A stretch of 64,000 nucleotides of DNA from Leishmania martiniquensis (lineage: Eukaryota > Euglenozoa > Kinetoplastea > Trypanosomatida > Trypanosomatidae), in NCBI RefSeq assembly GCF_017916325.1, contig NC_090148.1, positions 423,001 to 487,000 on the forward strand, in the 5' to 3' direction. The notes under the pieces were generated by a model that worked only from the letters and a program-made list of their open reading frames with translations, had not been told where the DNA came from and ran no database searches. Positions 10,226 through 20,882 of the stretch are shown here, one piece after another. Position 1 is the stretch's first letter. Every line of letters starts with the position of its first letter. Both the position numbers and the translations under genes were made by a program.

Positions 10226-11945
10226 GAGGCAGGAAAATGCGGACGAGCCGAAAGAGATAAAGGACACACAGAGAGAAGCGCGCGTGCGATGGTGTCTTGC
10301 CGACGTTCACCGTCCGTGCCAAGACACGTGCAATAGCAGAGGGTGGAAGGCCAAAGTAAAAGTGAAGCAGCACAGAAGGTGCCACGCACTCCCCGCCAAG
10401 TATCTCTCGAAGGCTTATTGATTCCCACCTCGTGTGTCCTTTCTCGCTGCTGCGGTTGTCGTTGCGTGTACGTATGTGTATGTGTGGCTGTGGATGTGCA
10501 CGCCTCTGGGGCGAGAGAGAGGCGCCTGGGTGTAAAGGAAGTGAAGGGGAGAGGGGGGATGAGGATGATGGCGTCGGTGGCGGCGGAATGCTGCACCAGT
10601 CGAGGGACACGCGTTTCCTTCGCTGCAGGCAAGACACACACACACAGGGAGAGAGAGAGAAGCCCTTCGCCCAGGGAGGGAAGAAGGGCAGGAGCGAAGG
10701 ACACGAAGAGGGCGGTGAGGTCCGATATGTTAAAAATGCGCGCTCATGTGCGCCTGACGTACCCAAAATAGCAACAACAAGAATGCCGGAGATGACGAAA
10801 GCGCTTTGCTTGCGCGTGCGTCGAAGGTGTGTGTGTGTGTGTGTGCTAGTCGAGGGAGGGGGGGCACGGCCACGCGTGTACTCACATCCGTTGGAGTGCG
10901 CACACGTGGCGGTGCTTCCCATCCGCCAACTTCTCAGGGTCGTCTAACGGATGAGCTGTTTCTTTATATATTTTTTGCTTCAGCGCCCCAAACCCGGCCG
11001 CCCTCCCTGCCGCTCGAAAGGTCTAGCACACGCATCAGAGCGCCACAGACAGATCTGTGCAGACGATTATTCGCTTGTGACTGTTGCTGCTGTTGCGTTG
11101 ATGCATGGCTCATCGGCTCGCTTCTAAGGCCAGCCGCCGTTGCTGTTCCATTTAGTGTGCGGGGGGGGCGAGAGGCATTGTAAAGGGAAATGTATGCAAA
11201 GAGATGTGGGCAGCAAAGTGTGGCGACGGAGCGAGGGAGAAAGGCGGCGAGCGTCAAGCAGAAGGGACAGGGGAAGGCGGCGTGGACCTGTGCGTGGACT
11301 CCGAGAATGTATTAAAGCCTCAAGAGTGGAAACAAGAGAAGCGTGGGAGGGTGAGAAGAAGACGCCAGGGGAGGGGTCGGCCTCGCTGAGCGCAATGACG
11401 CTCGCTCTCTCTCTCCCCACCTCACTGAACCTCTCTCCCACACTCCCCCTTTTTTCGACGGCATTAGGGGAAGAGACAAAACAGCGAGAGCACGCGGACG
11501 ACGGGAACTTCACGGCGCGTGTAGACGTACACACGCAGATACACATCACAGGTACAGACAGACATACACGCACGGGTACCTGTGTGAGAACAGGGAGAGA
11601 CATGATGAAGGGGAAAGGTGAAGGCACCGACGAGGAGTGGGATTGCCCATTGCGGCAACTGCAGCACCTCTGTTCCTGGGCGCCCTGTGTGCGCTTTTGC
11701 TTGCCTATCAGGGCGTTTTGAGAGGATGGAGGAGTGAAGCGGTGGCCAGCATGCCTACAACGTGCAGCCCACCCCTCACTAACCGCCCTCATAGACACCA
11801 GAGCACGCCGTCCGCCATCTCTGTCCTCTGCACTTCTCGATTTGGTGCGCACCGGCCCCCTAACTGTACACACTTCGCGCTACAACATCCTTCGAGGATA
11901 TCGCCTAGACGGTACGCCAGCAATCTCGGGAGACACCACCGTCGC
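10226..11945. other. Spacer between the 1051-residue protein gene and GPN1
   Basis: This 1.7 kb is non-coding, with GT microsatellite (about 10829-10848), GA-rich runs and a short TA-rich stretch near 10963-10980. The right end is the presumed 3' UTR of the large unknown gene. No RNA gene or repeat shared with the rest of the window was recognised. Confidence 0.5.
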
Positions 11946-14900
11946 TCACGTGGCCTGCGCCATGAGCGCGCAAAGGTGGCCCATTGCTACTGCGTACTCG
12001 CGCTCGCTCAAGCACGACGACCGGAGCAGCGTTGCACGCCACTGCGCGAGGCGGCTCGTGACACACAAGAGGTCTCCCTTCATAGGCAGCTGAACGTGGA
12101 GGAGCAGAGCCGATACGGTGGCCGCTAGCCTCGCTGCCGTAGCGAACAAGACTAGCATGGCCCTCTCACTTTCGCCGTTGCGTCGAGGACGTGGTGAAAG
12201 ATCGATGTAGTCGTCGGCGCCGCTGGCTCGTGCGCCGCTGCCCTCCTTGCTTTCCTCAGCATCTCGAGCGTCGTCCAGTGGTTGCCAAAACATGGGCAGC
12301 TCGTTGCATAGACGGCATACAGCGTAGAGAAGCTGATAGTGTAACTGGTGCACTGGTGACCGTGACTGCAAAGAATCCAGTGCGCTGAGGCCCACGCGTG
12401 AAGCAAGCGACGGTCCAGGAGGACGACCGCGCGGCGATGCGCACGACGATGACGAGTGCGGCGGCTGTTGGTGACCCTCGCCGACAGCAATGGCGGTTGT
12501 GGCAGTAGGGGGGCTTCCAGGCGGGGCTGACGAGCCTTCGTGCTCGCGCCCCGTCGCCGTTGGCGCATCGCTCTTCGAAGTCGCGCCAGTCGCCGCGGTC
12601 GGGCTCCGAACGTCACCATGCGTCACCGTCAGAAGCTGCTGAAGAACTGGGGGCGGGCTCACGTAGAGAGACGTGAGAAGGCAAAGCAGCTCGTGGCAGG
12701 TGCGCTGCTGCGTAGCCATTGCCAAAACAGCGGCGTCCGCCTGCGCGTCGTGGTTAGAACAAAATTGTGTCGAGCTTTGGGGCCGACGAACCATGTCAGT
12801 GCAGCGCAGCAGCTGACTGACAGCACGCACAAAGACGTCGACTAGCGTATCTAGCAGCGTGTGCATGCCCTCTGCCACAACAGCTGCAAGGGCGCCTTGC
12901 AAGACGAGGACTGGCGCTTGCGGCTGCTGCTGAGACGGCCTTTGCTGCGCACCATCGCTGACTTCAGCCCGCCGCCTAACCCTCTCCTTCCGATCCGTCG
13001 CTGATGGCGTCACTGGAAACGCACCGAGTGTGCTGGACGCGGCGGTGGCGGCACAGCTCACAAGATCGGTCCAAGCTGGGTGGCCAAGCCACCATTCCAT
13101 ATAGCCGAGCGTCGTTGCTTCCCGCGGCCACTGGGAGAGCACCTCACACCACTGTCGCATGAGGCGGCGCAGCTGTTCGACAAGTCTGCCCGGCGCGTCT
13201 GCAGCAGTCTCTATGGCAACAGAAGACGGGGAAGGTGCGCAAGGGGTTGGATCTCCCCCGCGCGGGGGTGCGCGATGGTCATCGGTCCTCACGTTATGGT
13301 CAGCGCCTGACGCGCGTGGGGCGCTTGGCCCATCCGACAGCACCTCCGCCACCTCCGCTTCAAGTCGTTCTAGCCCGTCGAAGATAAGCAGCAGAGCGGC
13401 CCGCAGTGTGCACGGCTGCACTGGCGCGGAGGTCGCCGTCGCCGCAGCGGAAGCCACGAGCGGAACAGAAAGAGATGAGTCGAGGCTCTGACCGGTAGTA
13501 CCGGCAGAGCAGCCATCCGCCACCGCAGCGTCCGCGTCGCGTACGAGGCTCACAGCGATGGCGCGAGAGAGGGCGTGCGACAGCCACGGCCGCACCCATG
13601 CAGGCATCTGAGCGGGCTGCGCTGCCGCAGTTCTCAGAGGCGGGTCACTGATACCACTGGCCAGCGCTGCTGTCTCCGATGGCGCACTTGCAAAGGCGGT
13701 GAGGAGCGTGTTGAACGGCGACGGCGCCACCGGTGGCCGGGTGGCGCTAATACCGTTCGCTGGTGCCATTGTGGAAACGAGTGCGAGCGCCGGTGATTGT
13801 GGCGACGCAGGAACCATCGATGACGAGGATGACACAGACGGCGATGCCAGCCACCGCGCGGACGCGGCAGCGCCTCCACAGCCATTGTGGCCGCTCGCGT
13901 GGCAAAGGCGATGGCCAAGTCGCACGTTCGCAGAGCTCCACGTGTGCTCTTGTCGGCGGTGCCGCTTTGGCCCGGGGACCAAGCGGACATCGCCGACACC
14001 CACTGACGGCTTTTCTTCACTCCCCAGTTCATATGCCTGGCCGGAGGTGCGGTACCCCCGGGCCACCTGTACCGTCAACAACGACGATGGGGCCGGCACT
14101 CCGGTACGCCCCATCTCATCCGAGTGACTCTCCGGCGCCAAGGTGAACACTGTCTCAGCCTCGTCGCCAACGTCACCGCTTGCGTGGAGCTCCGCCGCGC
14201 GACGAGCGCGCTCCTCTAGCGCCTCCATAGCTCCTGGAGAGCAACTCGCTTCCGCTTGCAGTCGCGCGTGCGTGCGCGCTGAACTCTCTGCGGAAAGGCG
14301 AGAGGTGGTCTGGCCTGTGAAGGTGTTGCTGTGGCCATGGTGGCTGCGCACAGCCGACAGCACTACCGAAGAGGTGACGATGTTCTGCGCGTAGAAGACT
14401 GAAGGAACGTGATAAAGGCGCTGCACAGGTACGGCAGTAGATAAGAGCGCACCAGAAAAAGGGCTCCCAGGGAAAACCGGTTGCTGGCGTTGATGGGGAA
14501 GCTGATCGTAGCCGCCGCTGGTGTCCTCCCTCTTGGCGAAGTGAGGCGAGGATGGTGATGGCGTGGAGGGGGCCGGGTGCACCTGCTGAGTGGTCCCTAT
14601 CACTGGAGGCTGGTAGGCCTTCGCCGCGGTTGTTACCAACGCCTTTACACGAGCGCACCCGTGAGGGTTCAGATCCGTGTTCCGGCCCTCCCTGTCACAC
14701 TCTGCATGTTGCGCTGCTGTTGAGCAGGTATCTACCGCCTCCGCGCCTGTCGCCCCCACCGCAGCGCCGGCTCGCATGCTGAGGCCACCAGCGCGAGGAT
14801 GACTGTCGCATGCGATGGGCATGCCCGCGACAACAGATCCACTGCTCACCGAAGTCGAAGGTGGCGCTTGCCGGTCAGCGTCGCCCCCAACACTAGCAGG

Positions 14901-15101
14901 TGCCACCGTGCCACAGTCGGAGAGGGAAACGTGCTTGCGTGCTCTCGCAGGGGTGGTCACGAAGGCGCCCGTCGCAGGAACCGCGTTAGCCAACTCGACT
15001 CCGGCAGCCCCGAAGGGCATCGAAAGAGAGCTCGAGGAGGCCGCATGGCGGGCAACGGCAACGCCGGTGTAGCTGCCCGTTTGCACAGCACTGCAGTCCA
15101 T
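11946..15101 (-). CDS. Large unknown protein, Ala/Ser-rich with helical C-terminal half
   Basis: The protein has 1051 residues from ATG (MDCSAVQTG). A strong splice acceptor sits 34 nt upstream. The first 450 residues are Ala/Ser/Thr/Gly-rich and probably disordered. The rest alternates disordered Ser/Pro linkers with hydrophobic helical segments, including about 495-530 (MPAWVRPWLSHALSRAIAVS) and about 730-850. A final region contains HQLHYQLLYAVCRLCNELP and LVLFATAARLAATVSALLLH. No signal peptide or convincing transmembrane span opens the protein; the helices look like a soluble helical repeat or scaffold. I recognise no family. GC-rich codon use matches neighbouring genes, which supports it being real. 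Confidence 0.75.
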   Translation of the reverse strand: MDCSAVQTGSYTGVAVARHAASSSSLSMPFGAAGVELANAVPATGAFVTTPARARKHVSLSDCGTVAPASVGGDADRQAPPSTSVSSGSVVAGMPIACDSHPRAGGLSMRAGAAVGATGAEAVDTCSTAAQHAECDREGRNTDLNPHGCARVKALVTTAAKAYQPPVIGTTQQVHPAPSTPSPSSPHFAKREDTSGGYDQLPHQRQQPVFPGSPFSGALLSTAVPVQRLYHVPSVFYAQNIVTSSVVLSAVRSHHGHSNTFTGQTTSRLSAESSARTHARLQAEASCSPGAMEALEERARRAAELHASGDVGDEAETVFTLAPESHSDEMGRTGVPAPSSLLTVQVARGYRTSGQAYELGSEEKPSVGVGDVRLVPGPKRHRRQEHTWSSANVRLGHRLCHASGHNGCGGAAASARWLASPSVSSSSSMVPASPQSPALALVSTMAPANGISATRPPVAPSPFNTLLTAFASAPSETAALASGISDPPLRTAAAQPAQMPAWVRPWLSHALSRAIAVSLVRDADAAVADGCSAGTTGQSLDSSLSVPLVASAAATATSAPVQPCTLRAALLLIFDGLERLEAEVAEVLSDGPSAPRASGADHNVRTDDHRAPPRGGDPTPCAPSPSSVAIETAADAPGRLVEQLRRLMRQWCEVLSQWPREATTLGYMEWWLGHPAWTDLVSCAATAASSTLGAFPVTPSATDRKERVRRRAEVSDGAQQRPSQQQPQAPVLVLQGALAAVVAEGMHTLLDTLVDVFVRAVSQLLRCTDMVRRPQSSTQFCSNHDAQADAAVLAMATQQRTCHELLCLLTSLYVSPPPVLQQLLTVTHGDVRSPTAATGATSKSDAPTATGREHEGSSAPPGSPPTATTAIAVGEGHQQPPHSSSSCASPRGRPPGPSLASRVGLSALDSLQSRSPVHQLHYQLLYAVCRLCNELPMFWQPLDDARDAEESKEGSGARASGADDYIDLSPRPRRNGESERAMLVLFATAARLAATVSALLLHVQLPMKGDLLCVTSRLAQWRATLLRSSCLSEREYAVAMGHLCALMAQAT

Positions 15102-16309
15102 GAGTGCCGTTGAGGGAGAAGACGAGAAATCACACCTGAAAATGACGAAGAGGTTCCCTCATGCGCGTCGATAGGTATCGCCAACGAAAGATCTCTATGG
15201 GGACGTCACGCTGTAAGCGCGAGTTAATGACGGGGAGTGGAGGGGGGGAGTGGGTGCGCGAGCCGCCCTCCACTCCCGCACCGATGCCCAACCCAGTCCG
15301 AAAATCTGTGGAGGGTATTATGGCGCGTGCAACGCTGCCACCTCCACACGGCCTCTCGCTCTCTTTTCCTTCGCTCCGACGAGAACGTTCGAGCGGTCGG
15401 GTGCGCGCCACGTAGAAGGGAACGGAGGCAATCACAAGTAATCGTATGAAGCACAAAGGAGGCGCGCGGGAAGGGGGGCAACGGAGATGGGAGAGAGGTG
15501 AGAGAGCTCGAACAGGGGCCGAAATAGGGAAACAGCAGACGCAGCGTAGTGCAGGAGGACCGCCACTCAGCATACACGCAGGTGCATGGCAGGATGGAGG
15601 AGGTATGTGGCCGATGCTCCGCGGCAGTCTGCCCCCCCCGGGAAAAGAAGTCATCAGCAGAGAGGCGCGCTCACTCATGCACGCGTTAGGGCTGCTGTTC
15701 ACGTAAATCTGTTTGGTACTTCCGCTTGTACGCTTTCAGAGTGAGGAGAGAGAGAACGCGGAGAAGCACTACTGTTCGCGACACCTGCCAAGAACAGCTG
15801 CGCCACCGCTCCTACCCTCTCTTCTTCACACGCACGCACGTACACATGCTCACGGAGCACGGGAGGGGCCAGGAGACATCGCCATGACTCATGACCGACG
15901 CTGCGCGTGCGCAGAGACAAGCAAGCAGGCGAAGCAGAGCAGTATGATGGTGGAGGACGGGTGGAAAAAGGGAGGAGGACGAAAGAAGAAGACATGAAGA
16001 CAGCAGTGAAGAGGGAGTGCGCCCTATGGCACTGATGAAGAGGGTGAAACAGAGAGGGGGAAGGGGGGAGGAGAGAAGGGATGCCACGCACGCACCCAAG
16101 ACACACCTGCTTGTGTGTGTGCTCCTTGCGGCATCCCCTTCATATTCAGCTGCCGCCGCAACGCAATAGGAATACAGTACGAGAAGCAGCAATGGCAACC
16201 GTCGCGAGTGGACTCATCGCTTCCCACTCCCCCTTACCCTTCCCCTCCTCACCCTTGCCACGGCCCTCATCTCCCCGCCTCGCCCAGCCTTGGCCTCCTC
16301 TCCACCCGC
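15102..16309. other. Spacer between the LYR gene and the 1051-residue gene
   Basis: This 1.2-kb spacer ends in the splice signal of the downstream gene. Small open frames on both strands are low-complexity and lack conserved features. It is the presumed 3' UTR of the LYR-protein gene. Confidence 0.5.
15136..15155 (-). promoter_or_regulatory. Trans-splice acceptor of the 1051-residue gene
   Basis: On the coding strand, CCTCTTCGTCATTTTCAG ends in AG at 15137-15136. The first downstream ATG is the annotated start, giving a predicted 34-nt 5' UTR. It was found by eye. Confidence 0.55.
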
Positions 16310-16900
16310 TCACCAGCCTTGTGGAAACATCGCCTTGAAGCGACGCACAAAAAACCTCTGCCGCGGCCCACCAACGTCCGAGCCGTACTGCCCGCGTGCG
16401 CGCCACACGTCCCGCGAGTGGGTCAGCGGCTTCTGGCCGATTTTCAAGTGGTAGTCGGGGTGGACGTTGTAGTACGTCGACTTGAACGCCGTCACCTCCT
16501 CCGTCTTACAACGAATGTCGCCGACCTCGTTGAAGTGACGCATCTCCGCCGCCCTCTTGCGGTCGCGCTCTTGGGAAAAATACATCATCTCCTTCGTTAC
16601 CTCATCACGCGAGTGAAACCAGTGCATGTTCTCCGCGTACTTCGTGATCGATTTCGCCCGCTCCCATCCCAGAACGAGTCGGTAGTCGATGTCCCTCTCG
16701 CTCAGCTGCTCGTGGCTCGGGTCTCGAAAGGTGCTTCGCACCTCCTCGGTGACGACCTCACGGCGCGAGCGCATCGGGAAGCGGTACGCCCCTTTCAACA
16801 AGCAACGATAAAGGCGAAGTTTCTCCTGACGCCGGTACGAGGTCGACGCTGCAGTCGCCTCAGCTGCAGCGCGATGCGCGACGAGGGACGCGTGCAGCAT
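16310..16900 (-). CDS. LYR-motif (Complex1_LYR) mitochondrial protein
   Basis: The protein has 196 residues and its start is an ATG 49 nt behind a good splice acceptor. Near the N-terminus it has a Leu-Tyr-Arg triad in RRQEKLRLYRCLLKGAYRF (about residues 23-41). The basic helical continuation EVVTEEVRSTFRD and a short G-containing helix match the three-helix LYR fold. Proteins of this family bind acyl carrier protein and act as accessory subunits or assembly factors of respiratory complexes or Fe-S proteins in the mitochondrial matrix. The following 120 residues are charged and Tyr/His-rich (SITKYAENMHWFHSRDE) and are a lineage-specific extension as far as I can tell. It could be a complex I subunit of the NDUFA6 or NDUFB9 type or an assembly factor; the sequence alone does not decide. 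Confidence 0.75.
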   Translation of the reverse strand: MLHASLVAHRAAAEATAASTSYRRQEKLRLYRCLLKGAYRFPMRSRREVVTEEVRSTFRDPSHEQLSERDIDYRLVLGWERAKSITKYAENMHWFHSRDEVTKEMMYFSQERDRKRAAEMRHFNEVGDIRCKTEEVTAFKSTYYNVHPDYHLKIGQKPLTHSRDVWRARGQYGSDVGGPRQRFFVRRFKAMFPQGW

Positions 16901-19667
16901 ACCTTCAGGGTCTATTCGAGAGCACCAAGGGGTCGGGCGCCGGCTCAGACTTTAGGAGGGAAAGGGGGAGGGGGCCCATACGCATCCGCGACGATGCCGA
17001 GTATCTCTGCATCAGCGATGTCCCGACGCAGTCGCCACTGACGGCAAATACGCGTGTCGCGGCCAGAGAAAAAGAGCAAGAAGACAGAGAGAAAAAATAC
17101 GGAGCCCGGAGCGCTCTATCCGCAAAGGAAAGAGAGCCGTTGGAGACCGCCATGATATATATATATAAATGTGTGTTTGTGTGTGTGTGTGTGTGGGTCA
17201 TCCACGCAGGCGTGCATTCGCAGACGATGAGAGGAGGAAGGGGCAAGGGCACAAGTGCAACCGCCATTATTATCACTGGTTGGTCTCTTTCTCTCACACA
17301 CATGCATGATTCCTTTGGTGGCGCTATGTCATCATTCCAAAGCAGGCGCAGCAGTTGGGCGACAGAAAAAGGGTGTGTGTGTATGTGGGTGCCTGTTGTG
17401 GTTTGCGGTGCCTTCACACACTGCGGTCTTCGAAGGGGCGCAGGCGCCTTGGCCAGCCGTCATCCATGTTCCCCTAAGTAGAGCCGGGGGCTTTCCGCGA
17501 GCGAGCGAGAAAAGGCACGAGCAAGGAGCAGGAGCGTTCAACAGAGGAGAGCTGTAGACAATCACCGCACGCCCTTGCCTGTCTGGGCCGTCTCCCTCCC
17601 CACCCCTTCATACGAAACCCCCCTCTCGTGCCTCGACGCCCCGCGGCATCGTGTTGGCGTTTCCTCCTTTGTGTGTGTGTGTGTGTGCGCCGTCTTCTGC
17701 ATCACGAAGAGGAGCCGGGGAAGCACAGGAAAGAAAGAGCAAAGACACGAATCGGGTGCAGGAGAAAGGATGACCAACGCGGCGTGCAGCTGCACTGCTG
17801 TACCCCTCCTCCTCTCCCCTCCCTTTACAGACAACACATACGTGCCTTTCCGCTAAAAAACTAAAGAGCAAGAAGAAAGGGACAGCGCCAAGCTGGCCAA
17901 GAGCAACATGGGATACCACCCACACACAACGAGAGAGAGAGGGGGAGAGAGGGAAGAAGGGGGAGAGGGGGGCAAACGACAAAGCGGCACCACGGCAGAG
18001 ACCGACAGATGCACGGATACACGATGATGAGCACGAAGATGAACGCCTTTCGGAGAGAGGGAGAGGGTGAGCAGAAACGAAGGCGATTTAGCATACATAA
18101 AATGCGTCGTTCTTGCTGTTGCTGCTGCTCCTTCACTGACGTGTATTACGGAGGGAGGGGGTGGGGAGGAGGAGAGAGGGAAGGGAGGGGGAAGGTGCGG
18201 TTTCTTCCCTCATTTTCTACGAAGCGGGCATGAGTCAGCTCTCTCATCACCATCCCCAGCTCCCTCGCGGTGCGTGCGTTCGTCTGCGCTAGTTGAAAAC
18301 ACACGTGCGATGACTCGAGGTTGACGGCCGCGTCGGCGAAGCAGACGAGGGAGAGAGAAAAGGCACCAAAAGAAGAGAAAAGGGGCGACATGAGGTTCGT
18401 CGGAGGCCGCGACATGTGGGGAAGGGGGATGGGGGCAACGGATGTGACCCACATGCGCACTCTGCCGAAAACAGCACGGACATATATGCGCACAACGTTC
18501 AGTTTAGTACCGAAAGATTCGCCCATCGGCAGGAGCTCTGTCCAGCAAACGGTGACTTCGCGAGGAAAAAAAAGAAATGGGGAGCTGTTCCGGAGAAAGA
18601 AAGGAGGAGGAGGGGGAGCGCTAAGCCCCGTTTTTTTTTTTTGCTCATGTAAGGGGCAGGAAAACAGATAGGCACATACCTGCGCACTGCAAGAGGGTAA
18701 CGGCAAACGAAAAAAAAAGGATGCGGCGACGGGGAAAGGGCGGGGGCCAGAGGTAAAGGAGGGAGAGACGGAGGTGACAGGGAGAAGGGGGTCGTCATGT
18801 GCGCAGCCGCGGGCACCTACAGAGGTACGAGACGCACGCACCCTCGTCCACGACGGCACTTGCCGCTTCTTCCCTTCCTCTGAGCTCCTCCTGGAGCAAG
18901 CGCGTTAGCAGTGTACAATCACAGAACAGGAAAGAATACGTCCACCTCCCTGCCACCTCCACCGCGAATGCGTCAGATGGCAGCAAAGGTTATTCACAGG
19001 GAAAAGTGGCAGGGTGGTGGTGCTGGTGAGTGCCGGCACGATCGAGAGAAAGAGAGAGAGACGCAGGCGGGTGCTGCATCCTGCATGCGTACCCCCCCTT
19101 CCCCATTTCGCCTTCTCTTTTGCCTGCCTGCCTTCTTCCCTTCCTGCTGACGGACCTGACGGACCCTACTCGCGCACGCCCTCACACCTCACCCGCCGGC
19201 CCCGCAGCGACCACTCGGCACGAAAAAGAGGAGGCGAAAGAACGGAAGCGATTCGGTGATGAGGCGGCGGGAGCAAAACGCCCGCAGAGAACGCACAGCA
19301 TCGTGAGGGGGACGGCCCGCAAATTGGTGCGAAGGAGGAGCGCACGCGTGCAATGGAAGCAAAGCACATTACCTCGCCCACTGAGGGGGGTGGAGGGGTA
19401 GAGGAGAAAAGCAGAAGTGAGAACGAAATAGACGTCATTGAGGGATGCGTGGGGGAGAGGAAGAGAGGTGATCAACGCACACGCACATATACATAAGTAC
19501 ACAGCGAGAAGTGGTGCGCGAGGCTTGGGGGAGGGGGTGAGAATTGCGTGCCACACAGAAATAATACAAAGAAACGGGCGGCTGTTCTCGGATCCTCTAA
19601 AGGAGTGACGCACGTACATACATTTCACGGTGTATTGCTGATGCGTTGGTGCTCTGTCACCCTGCAA
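16901..19667. other. Spacer between the left lectin-like membrane protein gene and the LYR gene
   Basis: This 2.77 kb is non-coding, with GT/CA runs (about 17168-17195, 17670-17690), a short (TA)n at 17155-17166, an oligo-T at about 18631-18642 and long purine-rich stretches (17920-18000, 18140-18200). The purine bias on the plus strand fits 3' UTR and splice tracts of minus-strand genes. No conserved gene is visible. Confidence 0.55.
16950..16975 (-). promoter_or_regulatory. Trans-splice acceptor of the LYR gene
   Basis: A coding-strand tract CCCCCTCCCCCTTTCCCTCC is followed at once by TAAAG, with the AG at 16951-16950. It lies 49 nt before the annotated ATG, with no intervening ATG. Confidence 0.6.
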
Positions 19668-20882
19668 TTACACCCAATTGTTTGAGAATGGGATACTGTT
19701 GCCATGCTGAGAGTCGCCCCGTTGCATGTAGGCCCCGTTGGGGCTCGAGAGCGGGTTGGGATACTGACTGTGTGGCGGCGGGTTCGCCGCACTGTTGTTG
19801 GCACGGTACAGACTGCCTTGCTTTTCCGCTGGGAGCTGCTGCGCAAAGGAGCGTGTCGACACAAAGGACTTGGTGTGTGCGATCTGATTCGTCTCCTCCT
19901 GTGCCCACTCTGGCGCATCCTCCGGGGGCTCGTCCATGTTTTCATTGTCCTGGCAGCACGCCGTCACAACAAAGGCGACGAAGCACAGTACCAGGAGGAA
20001 GCCGAGGAAGATGCTCCACCAATTCTTCTGCAAGTCGCTCGAGGTATCAACACCCTCGTAAAGGATGCGGCTGGGAGCTTGTGTCTGGCACGCAGCCCAG
20101 AAGTTCGCCCGGCTCGCCCTCTGCGCCCCTGCGTCCCACTTGCTGCGATTGTAAAAGCGGCTGAATGAAAAGCCGGCGTAGTCGTACCCGCCCGAGGCCC
20201 TGTTGTCAGACCAACTGGATGTGTCACCGATTCCGACCGCGAGAAGGTCCTGACCGAACATCGAGCTCGGTCGAAGCTGCGATTTCACGGGTGCCGTTCC
20301 GTTGAACCACGACGGGAAGCCACCATAGGGGCCGTACACCTTCACGGATGCCGACGCCGGCTTCTCGAAGTAATTGCCAGCGTAAAATGTGACACCTGCG
20401 CCCTCTCTGTACAGCGGCAGCTGTGCGTCATCGTCCGCCTCCAACCAGCGGCCGTGGTTCCAGCGCCAGTAGCAGCCGAAGGATTGGCCGCCAAAGGAGC
20501 CCGAGGATTGCTCAGTGAGGGGAGGGGGGCAATTGAAAACGGGATTCGCGTCAGTGCTGGCCGACAGGAACGCGTACCACTCGGTGCCAGCACCGGCGCT
20601 GCGCACCGCCTGAATGACAGCGGCGTGCGCTGCGGCTGTCGGTTCGCCAGCAAGGCTGGCGCCAGCCTCCTGGCAGAGGAGGCGGCTTTGGCTCTTGCTG
20701 CCGCTTCTCTCGGGCCTCGCAAAGGTGTTGATCAGCGGGACAAACACAAAGCCTTCCGCGTACTCGGCGCCGTCACTGAGGAGGACGACAAGTAGCGCCA
20801 CAACGGATAGAGCGACGAGGCGACGGCGGCGACTACCACCGCCGTGGTTGGAGACCACCGGCCTGCCGCCTTGCTCCGCCAT
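19668..20882 (-). CDS. Type I membrane protein with C-type-lectin-like ectodomain (left paralogue)
   Basis: The protein has 404 residues from MAEQGGRP. A start further upstream would lack an ATG and fall before the splice acceptor. An Arg-rich N-terminus (SRRRR) leads into a hydrophobic signal or anchor (LVALSVVALLVVLLS, about 21-35). The ectodomain has spaced cysteines and Trp/Tyr motifs (LLCQEAG; FGCYWRWNHGRWLEAD; NFWAACQ), a layout like C-type lectin domains. A single span (WWSIFLGFLLVLCFVAFVVTACC) near 285-310 follows, then a 95-residue cytosolic tail rich in Asn, Pro, Ser and Gln. NGT and NRS sequons suggest N-glycosylation. It shares this order, the C-Y-W/Y-R-W motif and the ...SHWW/NWW...span junction with the gene at 23.2-24.6 kb, so the two are divergent tandem paralogues. 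Ligand and location are unknown; the secretory pathway or cell/flagellar-pocket surface is inferred. Confidence 0.72.
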   Translation of the reverse strand: MAEQGGRPVVSNHGGGSRRRRLVALSVVALLVVLLSDGAEYAEGFVFVPLINTFARPERSGSKSQSRLLCQEAGASLAGEPTAAAHAAVIQAVRSAGAGTEWYAFLSASTDANPVFNCPPPLTEQSSGSFGGQSFGCYWRWNHGRWLEADDDAQLPLYREGAGVTFYAGNYFEKPASASVKVYGPYGGFPSWFNGTAPVKSQLRPSSMFGQDLLAVGIGDTSSWSDNRASGGYDYAGFSFSRFYNRSKWDAGAQRASRANFWAACQTQAPSRILYEGVDTSSDLQKNWWSIFLGFLLVLCFVAFVVTACCQDNENMDEPPEDAPEWAQEETNQIAHTKSFVSTRSFAQQLPAEKQGSLYRANNSAANPPPHSQYPNPLSSPNGAYMQRGDSQHGNSIPFSNNWV

